DNA from: a virus
DNA: 23,786 bases
Virus record (IMG/VR): IMGVR_UViG_3300006735_000262
Location: 1 to 23,786 of that record
Reading direction: 5' to 3' (one strand)
Positions 1 to 6,811 of the stretch are shown here, in pieces. Under the pieces are notes generated by a model that ran no database searches, was not told where the DNA came from, and worked only from the letters and a program-made list of their open reading frames with translations. The first letter of the stretch is position 1, and every line of letters starts with the position of its first letter. Both the position numbers and the translations under genes were made by a program.

Positions 1-392
1 AACTGGATGTTTACATCAGTGTAACGACGAGATATTTCGTTGTAGCTCCAAGTGCGATGACGATGATGCTGACTCCTAACAAACAAAGGAACCACAAAAC
101 GTAGAGTAACAACGTTGTGCTCAAACGTAGAAGTGTGTCTGTGTTTAACCAAGTAGTTAACCAGTTTTTCATCTTTTTCATCTATCGTTTCCTTATGCTT
201 CCCAAAGCTAACGCGGGCACTATTAACGATAGTGAGATCAGTACCCATGTAGTCCACGAGGTCAACGCGGCCAATTCCGTCTCTATAGACATGTATACTC
301 CTTAAGGGCTTTTCTTCAAAGGGTGCTGCCCGTGGCACCGTTACTTTAAAATCGTGGTGTGGATTATGTTTTGGATCCCTTCCATCACTCAT
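1..392 (-). CDS. thyX: Flavin-dependent thymidylate synthase ThyX, N-terminal part, cut by window edge
   Basis: This reading frame starts at 392 and stays open to base 1, giving 130 residues of a protein whose C-terminus lies outside the window. ThyX makes dTMP from dUMP with FAD, NADPH and methylenetetrahydrofolate. The diagnostic RHR-X7-S signature is present as R111-H112-R113 followed by S121, in the context SYNEISRRY. Upstream are the usual HTSTFEH block (residues 86-92) and a hydrophobic strand ending in P102. The start codon overlaps the stop of the co-chaperonin gene as ATGA (389-392), so the two are probably translationally coupled. With the class II reductase two genes upstream it forms a nucleotide-supply block. 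The 62-residue plus-strand frame at 117-305 is its antisense shadow. The family call is secure. The FAD-binding remainder cannot be checked here. Confidence 0.93.
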   Translation of the reverse strand, partial: MSDGRDPKHNPHHDFKVTVPRAAPFEEKPLRSIHVYRDGIGRVDLVDYMGTDLTIVNSARVSFGKHKETIDEKDEKLVNYLVKHRHTSTFEHNVVTLRFVVPLFVRSQHHRHRTWSYNEISRRYTDVNIQ

Positions 393-661
393 TCTGGCTC
401 CACAACAGCCATGATGTGGCCTCTCTCAATAAGATAAAACTGTTGATCAACAACGTCGATTTCTCGTATGATATGGGATGGTACTATAAGAACGTCTCCA
501 AATTTATAGTCACCCAGAGGGTCACGTTTCATTGACACAGCCTTGTACGGTTTCTCAGCGGGCCTATAGTCCTCTGGAAGTGCTACAAGACTTTCTTTCT
601 CTTCTTTTTTGTCAAAAGAAAGATCTACCTCGATCCAATTATTTTTAGGTTCTAAAATCAT
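389..661 (-). CDS. GroES-like co-chaperonin (Cpn10 / T4 gp31 role)
   Basis: This small protein matches the Cpn10 pattern along its length. A first strand (EPKNNWIEVDL) is followed by a charged segment and SLVALPEDY, which aligns with the GroEL-binding mobile loop and its IVLP-like core. Then come YKFGDVLIVP, matching the conserved VGDKV strand, and a C-terminal YLIERGHIMAVVE, matching the YLVLRE.DILAVIE end of GroES. A phage co-chaperonin would cap host GroEL for folding of phage proteins, as T4 gp31 does for the capsid protein. The frame could begin at 682, but that ATG has no ribosome-binding site and sits within about 5 bases of a -10-like box. The ATG at 661 has GGAG at good spacing and begins like GroES (MILEPK), so I prefer 661 (90 residues). 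The function rests on sequence pattern only. Confidence 0.75.
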   Translation of the reverse strand: MILEPKNNWIEVDLSFDKKEEKESLVALPEDYRPAEKPYKAVSMKRDPLGDYKFGDVLIVPSHIIREIDVVDQQFYLIERGHIMAVVEPE

Positions 662-684
662 TATTACTCCGTGTTTGTCCATTT

Positions 685-713
685 ATATTATCACATATTG
701 ATGATAACGTCAA
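685..713 (-). promoter_or_regulatory. Candidate sigma70-type promoter with overlapping dyad, upstream of the co-chaperonin gene
   Basis: On the minus strand TTGACG (713-708) is separated by 17 bases from TAATAT (690-685). A perfect inverted repeat, TTATCA-N8-TGATAA (707-688), fills the spacer and overlaps the -10 box, which is where a repressor operator could sit. The box lies in the short gap after the ribonucleotide reductase stop. Transcription would begin near 678, inside the longer version of the next frame, which supports the downstream start at 661. Confidence 0.5.
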
Positions 714-714
714 G

Positions 715-2571
715 TCACTTTATCTCACAGGCTCCACCAGCACACGCCAATTCTCCCTGCAAATCAGTATCGTCCTGCATCTCTACAATACCTGAGAGTT
801 CGACATCGACTAAATCTTTCAACATCTGTTCATATACTTCTTGAGTGCAGTCTTCAAAAGGAGCCTGGATATACGTCCCGCCATCGTAAGGCAATACAGA
901 CAAACCATTGTAATAGTTTCTGTTCTCCCACATCCAGTCGCCAACACGATCCCATTCATCTTCTTTTATAGTAACTGTGGCTGACACATTGTGAGTATTT
1001 TGGCCCTTACGGTGGCCCTCTTTAATCCAGTTAGTGCTGAACCGTTTGACTCTTTCGAGTAGTTCTAAGGCGCTTTCAGAGCGTAATATAGAACCCTCCG
1101 GTGCCTTCTGCGGCACCTGGATCACAGCAGTATCGTGTGGGCGGAAATATTCATCCTCAACCAGTCCAGAATGGTAGTTATTTAAATGAGTATAAATGGC
1201 CTCATTCTTACCGACCCTAACTCTTCGAATGTAGTATGGCGCATGCCAAGCATGAATACCTGAGGATGTCCCAAGCGTAAGACTAGTGGTCCCAGCAGGC
1301 TTTATACAGGTTGTTCTAGCTGCTGGATTAATACCAATCAAGGCAGCGGCCCTTGCGTTCTCTTCTTTAACTACGTCCGCTGCTTCAGAAGTATCTAAAT
1401 CCAGCACTTTACCAGATGCAATACCAGTCATCGAAACACCAATTAGTGCGTCCTTCTCGGTAGTGCGTTGCCAAACGGGCCTTAAATAATGGAAATCAGT
1501 ATACGAGGCCTGGAGGGTTCCGATGAACGTAGCCGCTCGGACACGGTCGTTTAGATCTCCTTGATCTTGTACGTTAGATACATTCACTTCGGTTAGGTTA
1601 CAGAATTGGAAAGGGCGCAGAGCAATCTCGCAGCATGGATTAGTTCCCCAGTCTTTATCATATGTAAAATAAAAACCTGGTTCGCCAGCACCAGACGCCC
1701 TGACCCTTTCCCAGAGATCCTTAAAGAAATCTTCTGTTACAATGTGGCGCATTAACACAATTGAATTGTTGGCTCGTCCTCTCTGTGGATTGTTCTCCCA
1801 CCAACTTCCTGTCTTGGCAGCGATCATTTCATCATCGTCAGCCGAGAACAAGGAGATAAGAGCGGCACGTCGAATGCCACCGGCCAGCACTGCGTCTGCT
1901 ATGTGGCAGATCATGTCGTGGACTTCAATTGGTCTTAGCTTATCGCCATTTTCTTTTGCTTCTAGGATGCCTTCAAGTTTAACCAAACATTCTTTGAGAG
2001 GTTGTGGTCCGGGGGCTTTACCACCCGATGTTACCAGCCTGCTACCTTTAGGCCTAATGTCCGAAAAATCGAACCGTAACTTAGAAGTTCCACGGAAGTA
2101 GGACATTACAAGAGCTTTAACGGCATCAGCCCAGCCCTCAATAGAATCCCCCACTAAGAAACGGTAAGTCCTCTTACCGTTGGGTTTTAGTATTTGTGGC
2201 AGCTTTTCTACATGGTGTGCTTGTACCGAGTACCCAACACCAGTGCCCCCCAGTAGGAGAAACATAATTTCTCCAAAAGCTCTAACGTCATCAGCCGGCA
2301 AATAAGCACAGTTGAAGACTCTATTAGGAGCAACCTCAATTGGTTTACCCCCAAACTGCATCGAACGCATAGAAGGGAGAACCTTCTTATCATAAACAAA
2401 CTGGTACGCCTTTTCGATTTCTTCCTTTAGATTAGGATACTTTCTAATATGCATCTCTTTGTTTCTAGTAACAAGCTCTTCGTATGTCTCTCTACGATAC
2501 TTCTCTGGTAAGTACCGTGCATATTTCATGTAGACTGTGATGTCTGACAATATTCTTGAGGCGATCTCCAT
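715..2571 (-). CDS. nrdJ: Adenosylcobalamin-dependent class II ribonucleotide (triphosphate) reductase
   Basis: This enzyme reduces ribonucleotides to deoxyribonucleotides with a radical generated from coenzyme B12, supplying dNTPs for phage replication without oxygen or a second subunit. The 618-residue protein resembles the monomeric RTPR type of Lactobacillus leichmannii (about 740 residues). Visible hallmarks are NCAYLP with the first redox cysteine C88, the glycine-rich FLLLGGTGVGYSVQ segment (104-117), the finger loop NPCCE with thiyl-radical Cys C313 and acid E315, the second redox cysteine C324, the KPAGTTSL loop (424-431), and the C-terminal shuttle pair C610-X4-C615 near the end (CAGGACEIK). 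C314, next to the catalytic cysteine, is an extra cysteine. It follows the helicase by one base and belongs to the same transcript. Dependence on B12 means the host must make or import cobalamin. Confidence 0.95.
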   Translation of the reverse strand: MEIASRILSDITVYMKYARYLPEKYRRETYEELVTRNKEMHIRKYPNLKEEIEKAYQFVYDKKVLPSMRSMQFGGKPIEVAPNRVFNCAYLPADDVRAFGEIMFLLLGGTGVGYSVQAHHVEKLPQILKPNGKRTYRFLVGDSIEGWADAVKALVMSYFRGTSKLRFDFSDIRPKGSRLVTSGGKAPGPQPLKECLVKLEGILEAKENGDKLRPIEVHDMICHIADAVLAGGIRRAALISLFSADDDEMIAAKTGSWWENNPQRGRANNSIVLMRHIVTEDFFKDLWERVRASGAGEPGFYFTYDKDWGTNPCCEIALRPFQFCNLTEVNVSNVQDQGDLNDRVRAATFIGTLQASYTDFHYLRPVWQRTTEKDALIGVSMTGIASGKVLDLDTSEAADVVKEENARAAALIGINPAARTTCIKPAGTTSLTLGTSSGIHAWHAPYYIRRVRVGKNEAIYTHLNNYHSGLVEDEYFRPHDTAVIQVPQKAPEGSILRSESALELLERVKRFSTNWIKEGHRKGQNTHNVSATVTIKEDEWDRVGDWMWENRNYYNGLSVLPYDGGTYIQAPFEDCTQEVYEQMLKDLVDVELSGIVEMQDDTDLQGELACAGGACEIK

Positions 2572-2572
2572 T

Positions 2573-3934
2573 TTATATACTCTCCCTTTGTTGTTTCTTA
2601 AACTTTTGATATTTCTCTTTCAATACATCCGATTGGCTCTTAGCTGTAAGTTCACTTTCTTCCTCGTCACTAGGTGGCAGTACGCGAATCTTAACATTGC
2701 TAGTGTCCATAAAGATGGGATATACAAGCCCATCCGGGCCATTTCGGTTTTTGGCCACATAAATTCTACCTGAGTTTGCGCTCTTATCTTCCATGGTCCT
2801 AGAGACGGTAAAGATGAAATCAGCAACAAAACATTTGTTAAAGGCTTCTGAAATAGACTCCATGGTTATCACCTCCGCGTTGAGACCCGACCGGTTTGTT
2901 TGCGAGGCGGTCCAGACTGGGCACTTAAATTCTTGTGCTATCGCTCGCATCTCTTCGTAAATAGACTCCAATTCATTACGCTTCTCTTTTCTTACCGTAA
3001 CTGGTCGTAAAAGATCTCCGTAGTCAATTATAATAAGTCCCGGATCTATGCCACGGTTAATAAGCTTCTCAAGATGATTCCTGATTGTTCTGGTGGAAGC
3101 TGACTTAGTTGGGTATTCTTTAACAATAAGTTTGCCCTTGACATCCTCTACTTTTTCATAAATCAATTCCTTAAAAGAGAATAGGTCACCAAGTGGAACT
3201 CCGGTAATACAACTATCATACCTAGAAGCTATGGTGGTATCACTAAGTTCTAGTGTATAGTGTATAACATTTACACCCTTCATCAACGCGGCTGCCCCCA
3301 AGTGAGTCAAAACCATTGACTTACCAGCGCCGGTTGGTGCCACTACCACACCCAATTCACCCTGACCAAGACCATCCTTAGAGATTTTGTCTACCTCGCC
3401 CCAGCCTGTTGTTATAGGGTTGCGAGCTTTCAACTCAAACCTTTTCTCAAAATCTACCAAGTAATCATAACCAAAGTTGGAATCGCTACCCAATACTAAA
3501 GCATCATTGATGATCTTAGAGATTTCATCGAATGAGCATGTTTGTAGCAAGTCCACAGACTTTAGCATCGCCCCCTTCAGCTTTTGTTTCCTGCAAAACT
3601 CAAGTGCCTTGTCTTTAATAAACTCCGAATCCTTAATTTGTTCAGAGACCATAATCGTAGCAAAATAATCTCTTACTTGCTTCTGAATTGCCTCATTCTC
3701 TTTTTCAAGATCAGACTTTATAATCGTATTCATAATCTTCTTAGTAGGATGAACACCATACTTCAATCGGTATGCTATTATCTTCGACACAAAAAGCCGA
3801 AGATACCCTAGCTCTAAAAATGTGATATCAAATACTTCTAATATTTGATCTGCGAACGGCCTGTCTTCTAACATAAGCAGACATAGCGCCTCTTGGAAAC
3901 TTTTACCAAAATGGCTAAAATCAGTGCGTTTCAT
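2573..3934 (-). CDS. Replicative DNA helicase, DnaB / T4 gp41-like
   Basis: This is a RecA-fold hexameric helicase expected to unwind DNA at the phage fork. Residues are numbered from the longer frame that starts at 3967. The N-terminal roughly 170 residues are helical. The motor domain starts near residue 186 and holds Walker A APTGAGKS (210-217), the catalytic E240 in YTLELSD, Walker B IIIDYGD with D315, sensor-type Q356 in WTASQTNR, and a basic KNRNG (406-410) where DnaB helicases carry the arginine finger. An ATG at 3967 overlaps the exonuclease stop as ATGA. However, the ATG at 3934 is preceded by GAGGGGG at ideal spacing, like the neighbouring exonuclease and recombinase genes, so I prefer 3934 (453 residues). 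No primase domain is visible, so a separate primase would be needed. The helicase call is firm. Confidence 0.9.
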   Translation of the reverse strand: MKRTDFSHFGKSFQEALCLLMLEDRPFADQILEVFDITFLELGYLRLFVSKIIAYRLKYGVHPTKKIMNTIIKSDLEKENEAIQKQVRDYFATIMVSEQIKDSEFIKDKALEFCRKQKLKGAMLKSVDLLQTCSFDEISKIINDALVLGSDSNFGYDYLVDFEKRFELKARNPITTGWGEVDKISKDGLGQGELGVVVAPTGAGKSMVLTHLGAAALMKGVNVIHYTLELSDTTIASRYDSCITGVPLGDLFSFKELIYEKVEDVKGKLIVKEYPTKSASTRTIRNHLEKLINRGIDPGLIIIDYGDLLRPVTVRKEKRNELESIYEEMRAIAQEFKCPVWTASQTNRSGLNAEVITMESISEAFNKCFVADFIFTVSRTMEDKSANSGRIYVAKNRNGPDGLVYPIFMDTSNVKIRVLPPSDEEESELTAKSQSDVLKEKYQKFKKQQRESI

Positions 3935-3963
3935 ATTTCCCCCTCTGTCCCCTTTAACATAAC

Positions 3964-4926
3964 TCATTTACCTAAACTAGCAACTATTTTTCTCATCGCG
4001 ATAATAAGATCGATATTGTCCCATTCACCAAAGCCATCTGTCATCATCATTTTTCTAAATTCAGTTAAATTCAGTTCAGCTTCTGTATTCTCTAAAATAT
4101 AATTTACTTGTGATTTTACGGTTGGTGAAAGTGAAGGGCTGTAGAGTTGCATAAGTCTGTAGTTTTGTTTTATCTTATCTACATTCTCTATTATTCTCTT
4201 ATGTACTAAGAGGGGCTTCTCTACTCCTTCACAGTGTCGTACAATATCTTCTATTAAGTAGTCGTTCTCCTCACACATAAAGGAAAATCTTTTAGAAATT
4301 GTTTTAAGCCCAGCGCCTGGTACACCTTTCAAATTGTCAGAAGGGTCACCAGCGATAGCTCTAGCCAAAGCAAAATTGTTTGGGTGGATACCAAACTGAT
4401 CCACTATGGAATTTTTGTTCAATATTTCTTTCTGTGTGGGTCGATAGATTATAGTTTTATCATCGCACAATTGATAAAAATCTTTGTCACTAGATATGAT
4501 TATTTTATTATAATCGGCCAGCCTTTTATTTTGTACCAAGTAGGATATTATATCGTCTGCTTCGACATCTTCAATACAATACTGTATGACAGGGAGTTGA
4601 TTGAGATATTCAGAAAGCCTTATTTGTTGCCACACCTTATTATCTTGTTCCTCTCTGAGTGTGAGATTCCTTATTTCGCGATTCAGCCTTACTGGGGATC
4701 TTCCTGCTTTATAGTTTTTATTTAGTGTTTTTCGTTTTCTAGAACCACCGCCACAGTCCCATACCACTATCACTTTATCTGGGCGGATCTCTCTGCAAAG
4801 CTTTTGTAGAGTTTTTAGAAAACCCTTAAACCCACCTATCGGAGCACCGTTCGCTGACAGGCTGGGGTCCACTATATAGGACCGCAGGTATATATTCATG
4901 CAGTCTACAAGCATGACTCTCTTCAT
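3964..4926 (-). CDS. 5'-3' exonuclease / flap endonuclease (FEN, RNase H-like)
   Basis: This is a 320-residue FEN-family nuclease, the stand-alone counterpart of the Pol I 5' nuclease domain and functional relative of T4 RNase H. It would remove RNA primers and flaps during lagging-strand synthesis. Acidic metal ligands are visible in order: D8 (LVDCMN), D57 (VVWDCG), E122-D124-D125 (VEADD), D147 and D149 (SSDKDFYQL), then D194 and D197 (GDPSDN). A helix-hairpin-helix DNA-binding motif, GVPGAGLKT, occupies 201-209. The basic arch segment (SRKRKTLNKNYKAGR) lies at 62-76. A strong Shine-Dalgarno (GAGGGGGGG) precedes the start. It sits between recombinase and helicase, and it supplies the 5' nuclease activity absent from the short polymerase encoded further upstream. 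Confidence 0.92.
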   Translation of the reverse strand: MKRVMLVDCMNIYLRSYIVDPSLSANGAPIGGFKGFLKTLQKLCREIRPDKVIVVWDCGGGSRKRKTLNKNYKAGRSPVRLNREIRNLTLREEQDNKVWQQIRLSEYLNQLPVIQYCIEDVEADDIISYLVQNKRLADYNKIIISSDKDFYQLCDDKTIIYRPTQKEILNKNSIVDQFGIHPNNFALARAIAGDPSDNLKGVPGAGLKTISKRFSFMCEENDYLIEDIVRHCEGVEKPLLVHKRIIENVDKIKQNYRLMQLYSPSLSPTVKSQVNYILENTEAELNLTEFRKMMMTDGFGEWDNIDLIIAMRKIVASLGK

Positions 4927-4953
4927 AATCCCCCCCTCAAGTTATTATTTCAA

Positions 4954-6090
4954 CTAGCTTTCGACATCTTTGTCAACATTTTCAAATGACTCTATGTCGC
5001 CTATTCTGTCCTTATACTTACCGATAACCTCAATATCCATCAGTTCTTCAACTCTTTGCCTGAACCTCGGGTCCTGAAGGTAACTCATCCATTTTGTGGC
5101 TTGAAATTTTTGTTCTTCTCCATTGTCATAAACAAGGGTATACCAAGCTCCGCTTTGTTTAATAAATTCAGAACCTTTAATCGCTTCAAACCATGATTCT
5201 TCATCCATGATCCTGACTTCATCATCACCCCAAGTAATCTGAAACGTGCATTGTCGCCTTTCAGTACCGAAGCGAGATTTCTTTAAAGTCGCTTTAACTT
5301 CTGAACCAATCGTAAAGCCATTTTCATCTGTTACGAAAGCAGATTTTGACTTTCTCTTGGTTAGCCAGACACGAAGAGAAGACGCATATACAAGAGACTT
5401 TCCTCCTGGTGTGGTGTAGGGCTCTGACATTATTTCCGTCCTTTCCGCATGTGTTGAGGCGATCCTTTGCTTTAGCTGGTTAAGGCACAGCAGAGTGCAT
5501 TCTGCATTGGCAAGTGGGATAGTCAGCTTTTGAAAAGCTAAGGAAAGAGTTCTGGCCTTCTTACCTACAGAGGCGTTTGGGTTAAACCCACCTTCCTTAT
5601 CAGACTCTGTTGGAGTATTTGCAATAGAATCCCAGATAAACAACGTTCGCTGTTCTGCTCCAAGAAAGTCTTCAATCATCTCAAGTACTTGCTCTACTGT
5701 AATTGCCTGAATATATACAAAAGCATCTGGATCGGTGTTTATACCAGCTTTTTCTAGGAATGTAGGGTCGATAGCACTTTCGGAATCAAAATAAACTACA
5801 TATATACCCTGCTTCTGCGCCTCAGCAGCAACGCAGGCCGCCATATAACTCTTACCAGTAGCAGACAAGCCTGCGATTTCCGAAATCTTGCCAATGGGGA
5901 TGCCAGCTTTTTGTCCCTTACAAATGATAGAATCTAACCATCGTGACCCTGTAGGGATCCAACCTTTGACCTCTGTTGGGTTATCTTCGTTTAGGTTGTG
6001 AGCAACTTCCATGCCATACTTCTTATTCAACCTCTTTATCATGTCACCCATATTATTGACTTTACCCGTCTTAGCTTGTCTTCTAGGCAT
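4954..6090 (-). CDS. uvsX: RecA/UvsX-like recombinase
   Basis: This is a strand-exchange ATPase that coats single-stranded DNA and drives recombination-dependent replication and repair. The 378-residue protein has the RecA core: Walker A GLSATGKS (74-81), the catalytic glutamate in YFDSES (E104), Walker B TLFIWDS (D154), the allosteric N204-Q205 switch in LCLNQLK, and TTPGGKSLVYASSLRV (226-241), corresponding to loop L2 and the following strand. The length and the GLSATGKS P-loop resemble phage UvsX more than bacterial RecA. The start is supported by AGGAGGGG five to six bases upstream. A terminator for the upstream cassette lies just before it and no clear promoter of its own is visible, so it may depend on read-through. 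The C-terminus is acidic, common in this family. Confidence 0.93.
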   Translation of the reverse strand: MPRRQAKTGKVNNMGDMIKRLNKKYGMEVAHNLNEDNPTEVKGWIPTGSRWLDSIICKGQKAGIPIGKISEIAGLSATGKSYMAACVAAEAQKQGIYVVYFDSESAIDPTFLEKAGINTDPDAFVYIQAITVEQVLEMIEDFLGAEQRTLFIWDSIANTPTESDKEGGFNPNASVGKKARTLSLAFQKLTIPLANAECTLLCLNQLKQRIASTHAERTEIMSEPYTTPGGKSLVYASSLRVWLTKRKSKSAFVTDENGFTIGSEVKATLKKSRFGTERRQCTFQITWGDDEVRIMDEESWFEAIKGSEFIKQSGAWYTLVYDNGEEQKFQATKWMSYLQDPRFRQRVEELMDIEVIGKYKDRIGDIESFENVDKDVES

Positions 6091-6102
6091 TACCCCTCCT
6101 GT

Positions 6103-6141
6103 AAAAAATAAAAATTAAGGCACCTGTTAACCCTGTGCCTT
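6103..6141 (-). terminator. Rho-independent terminator after the lipoprotein gene
   Basis: On the minus strand a perfect 7-base stem AAGGCAC/GTGCCTT (6135-6141 with 6117-6123) encloses an 11-base loop and is followed by AATTTTTATTTTTT (6116-6103). It lies between the lipoprotein stop and the recombinase start, so transcription of the two-gene cassette probably ends here, with partial read-through into the recombinase. Confidence 0.8.
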
Positions 6142-6152
6142 CCCGTGGGTTG
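6129..6152. repeat. Intergenic element, copy A (left flank of the membrane/lipoprotein cassette)
   Basis: In plus orientation the segment reads AACCC-T-GTGCC-T-TCCC-GTG-GGTTG. Copy B at 6782-6803 reads AACCC-GTGCC-TCCC-TGC-GGTTG. They differ by two single-base indels and a short central difference. The ends can pair (AACCC with GGGTT). The GTGCC part doubles as one arm of the terminator stem. The two copies flank exactly the two-gene cassette. Confidence 0.55.
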
Positions 6153-6156
6153 TTTA

Positions 6157-6462
6157 TCAGCTACCTGTACCTGTACCTGTACCGGTGCCAGTGGTTGTTG
6201 TACCAGTAGTACCAGTTCCAGTTGTAGTACCAGTTCCGGTTCCAGTCGTGGTACCAGTGGTCGTACCTGTGGTAGTTCCCGTGGTGCCAGTGGTGGTCCC
6301 AGTGGTAGTAACCGTGGTAGCCGTAGTGGTCGTCATAACAGCCGTGTCGGCTGTCTCATCACCCTTCTCGTCTCCACATCCAGTAACGAATGCTAGAGCC
6401 GAAAGTGCTGCCACTCCAAAGACCGCGCCAAAGACGTGATCACGATTAATAAAACTAAACAT
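6157..6462 (-). CDS. Thr/Gly-repeat lipoprotein; o-spanin or moron candidate
   Basis: This is a 101-residue protein with an N-terminal signal (hydrophobic residues about 11-26) ending in a lipobox, VTG-C29. Signal peptidase II would cleave before C29 and the protein would be lipid-anchored, probably in the outer membrane. An acidic linker (GDEKGDETADTA) leads to about 57 residues made almost only of Thr and Gly (44-100), a flexible extended tail. There is no catalytic domain. Its start overlaps the stop of the membrane-protein gene by one base (TAATG), with AGGAG ten bases upstream. This order, inner-membrane protein then lipoprotein, is the layout of two-component spanins, but it could equally be a surface moron that alters the host envelope. 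The repeat also opens frames on the opposite strand (6145-6439), which lack a lipobox and are shadows. Confidence 0.72.
   Translation of the reverse strand: MFSFINRDHVFGAVFGVAALSALAFVTGCGDEKGDETADTAVMTTTTATTVTTTGTTTGTTGTTTGTTTGTTTGTGTGTTTGTGTTGTTTTGTGTGTGTGS
6163..6333 (-). repeat. Low-complexity Thr/Gly codon repeat in the lipoprotein gene
   Basis: About 170 bases consist of alternating ACN and GGN codons in blocks such as T-T-T-G and T-G. Synonymous codons vary along the tract, so it is not a perfect tandem repeat, but it is repetitive enough to allow slippage and length variation between relatives. Confidence 0.75.
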
Positions 6463-6719
6463 TATTCTTTCTCTCCTGTAATTTCTTTCTCAATAGGTTC
6501 TTCTTCAGTAGACCCTTTGGCCTCTACAACCACTTCAAGCATTTCATTGCTTTCTTGGTTGGATACAACCTGTGTTTCCTTAGCGTTTTCAGATGCTTTG
6601 TTAACAACTACCTCTTCCTCACCACCAAAATCTGTGATAAAGAAACTAAGCACTAAAGCGAGTGCTGCAACAAATCCAATAATAACATATTGGTTTTTCA
6701 TGATTTCACTAAAATTCAT
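6462..6719 (-). CDS. Small single-span membrane protein with acidic tail; i-spanin or moron candidate
   Basis: This is an 85-residue protein with a short N-terminus, one strong transmembrane segment (about residues 11-28, YVIIGFVAALALVLSFFI) and a roughly 55-residue highly acidic, Glu/Val-rich tail without cysteine. With K8 before the helix and the acidic tail after it, a tail-outside (periplasmic) orientation is favoured. AAGGAAA lies upstream of the start. The stop overlaps the lipoprotein start as TAATG, so the two are probably made together. I recognise no family. An i-spanin reading fits the topology and the partner, but the tail is short and has no obvious long coiled coil, and the position between SSB and recombinase is unusual for lysis genes. 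Confidence 0.72.
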   Translation of the reverse strand: MNFSEIMKNQYVIIGFVAALALVLSFFITDFGGEEEVVVNKASENAKETQVVSNQESNEMLEVVVEAKGSTEEEPIEKEITGEKE

Positions 6720-6746
6720 AATTAATTTCCTTTTATTTTTGAAAAT

Positions 6747-6793
6747 GAGACACCTATTAGAAGATCTTGGGATAGTTCTTCAACCCGTGCCTC
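6747..6793 (-). terminator. Weak terminator-like hairpin after the SSB gene
   Basis: On the minus strand GAGGCAC (6793-6787) can pair with GTGTCTC (6753-6747) with one G-U pair, around a long loop that can itself form GAAGA/TCTTC. Only a short T run (ATTTTC) follows, so termination would be partial. It mirrors the strong terminator at 6103-6141, which uses the same GGCAC arm. Confidence 0.35.
6756..6783 (-). promoter_or_regulatory. Candidate promoter for the membrane-protein/lipoprotein cassette
   Basis: On the minus strand TTGAAG (6783-6778), a 16-base spacer and TCTAAT (6761-6756) resemble a sigma70 promoter (4/6 and 5/6 matches). Transcription would start near 6749, about 30 bases before the membrane-protein start at 6719. 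The match is modest and the segment overlaps a possible hairpin. Confidence 0.35.
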
Positions 6794-6803
6794 CCTGCGG
6801 TTG
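6782..6803. repeat. Intergenic element, copy B (right flank of the cassette)
   Basis: This is the partner of the element at 6129-6152: AACCC-GTGCC-TCCC-TGC-GGTTG in plus orientation. It lies directly after the SSB stop codon. Similar ends and core suggest common origin or shared RNA structure. Confidence 0.55.
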
Positions 6804-6811
6804 GGGGGAAC

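Noticed and set aside
117-305. Plus-strand 62-residue frame near the left edge
   Set aside because: It lies antisense to thyX, which carries a clear family signature.
1100-1117. GGTGCC/GGCACC hairpin with a 6-base loop
   Set aside because: It lies within the reductase coding region, has no T run, and its sequence is explained by Pro/Glu/Ala codons.
1742-2101. Plus-strand 119-residue frame inside the ribonucleotide reductase
   Set aside because: It is a shadow of a well-conserved enzyme and has no recognisable protein features. The same applies to the other plus-strand frames over the structural genes.
6145-6439. Plus-strand frames over the Thr/Gly repeat (Cys/Ser-rich and Val/Pro-rich products)
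   Set aside because: They are antisense readings of the repeat. The minus-strand frame has a signal peptide, lipobox, ribosome-binding site and coupling to its neighbour.
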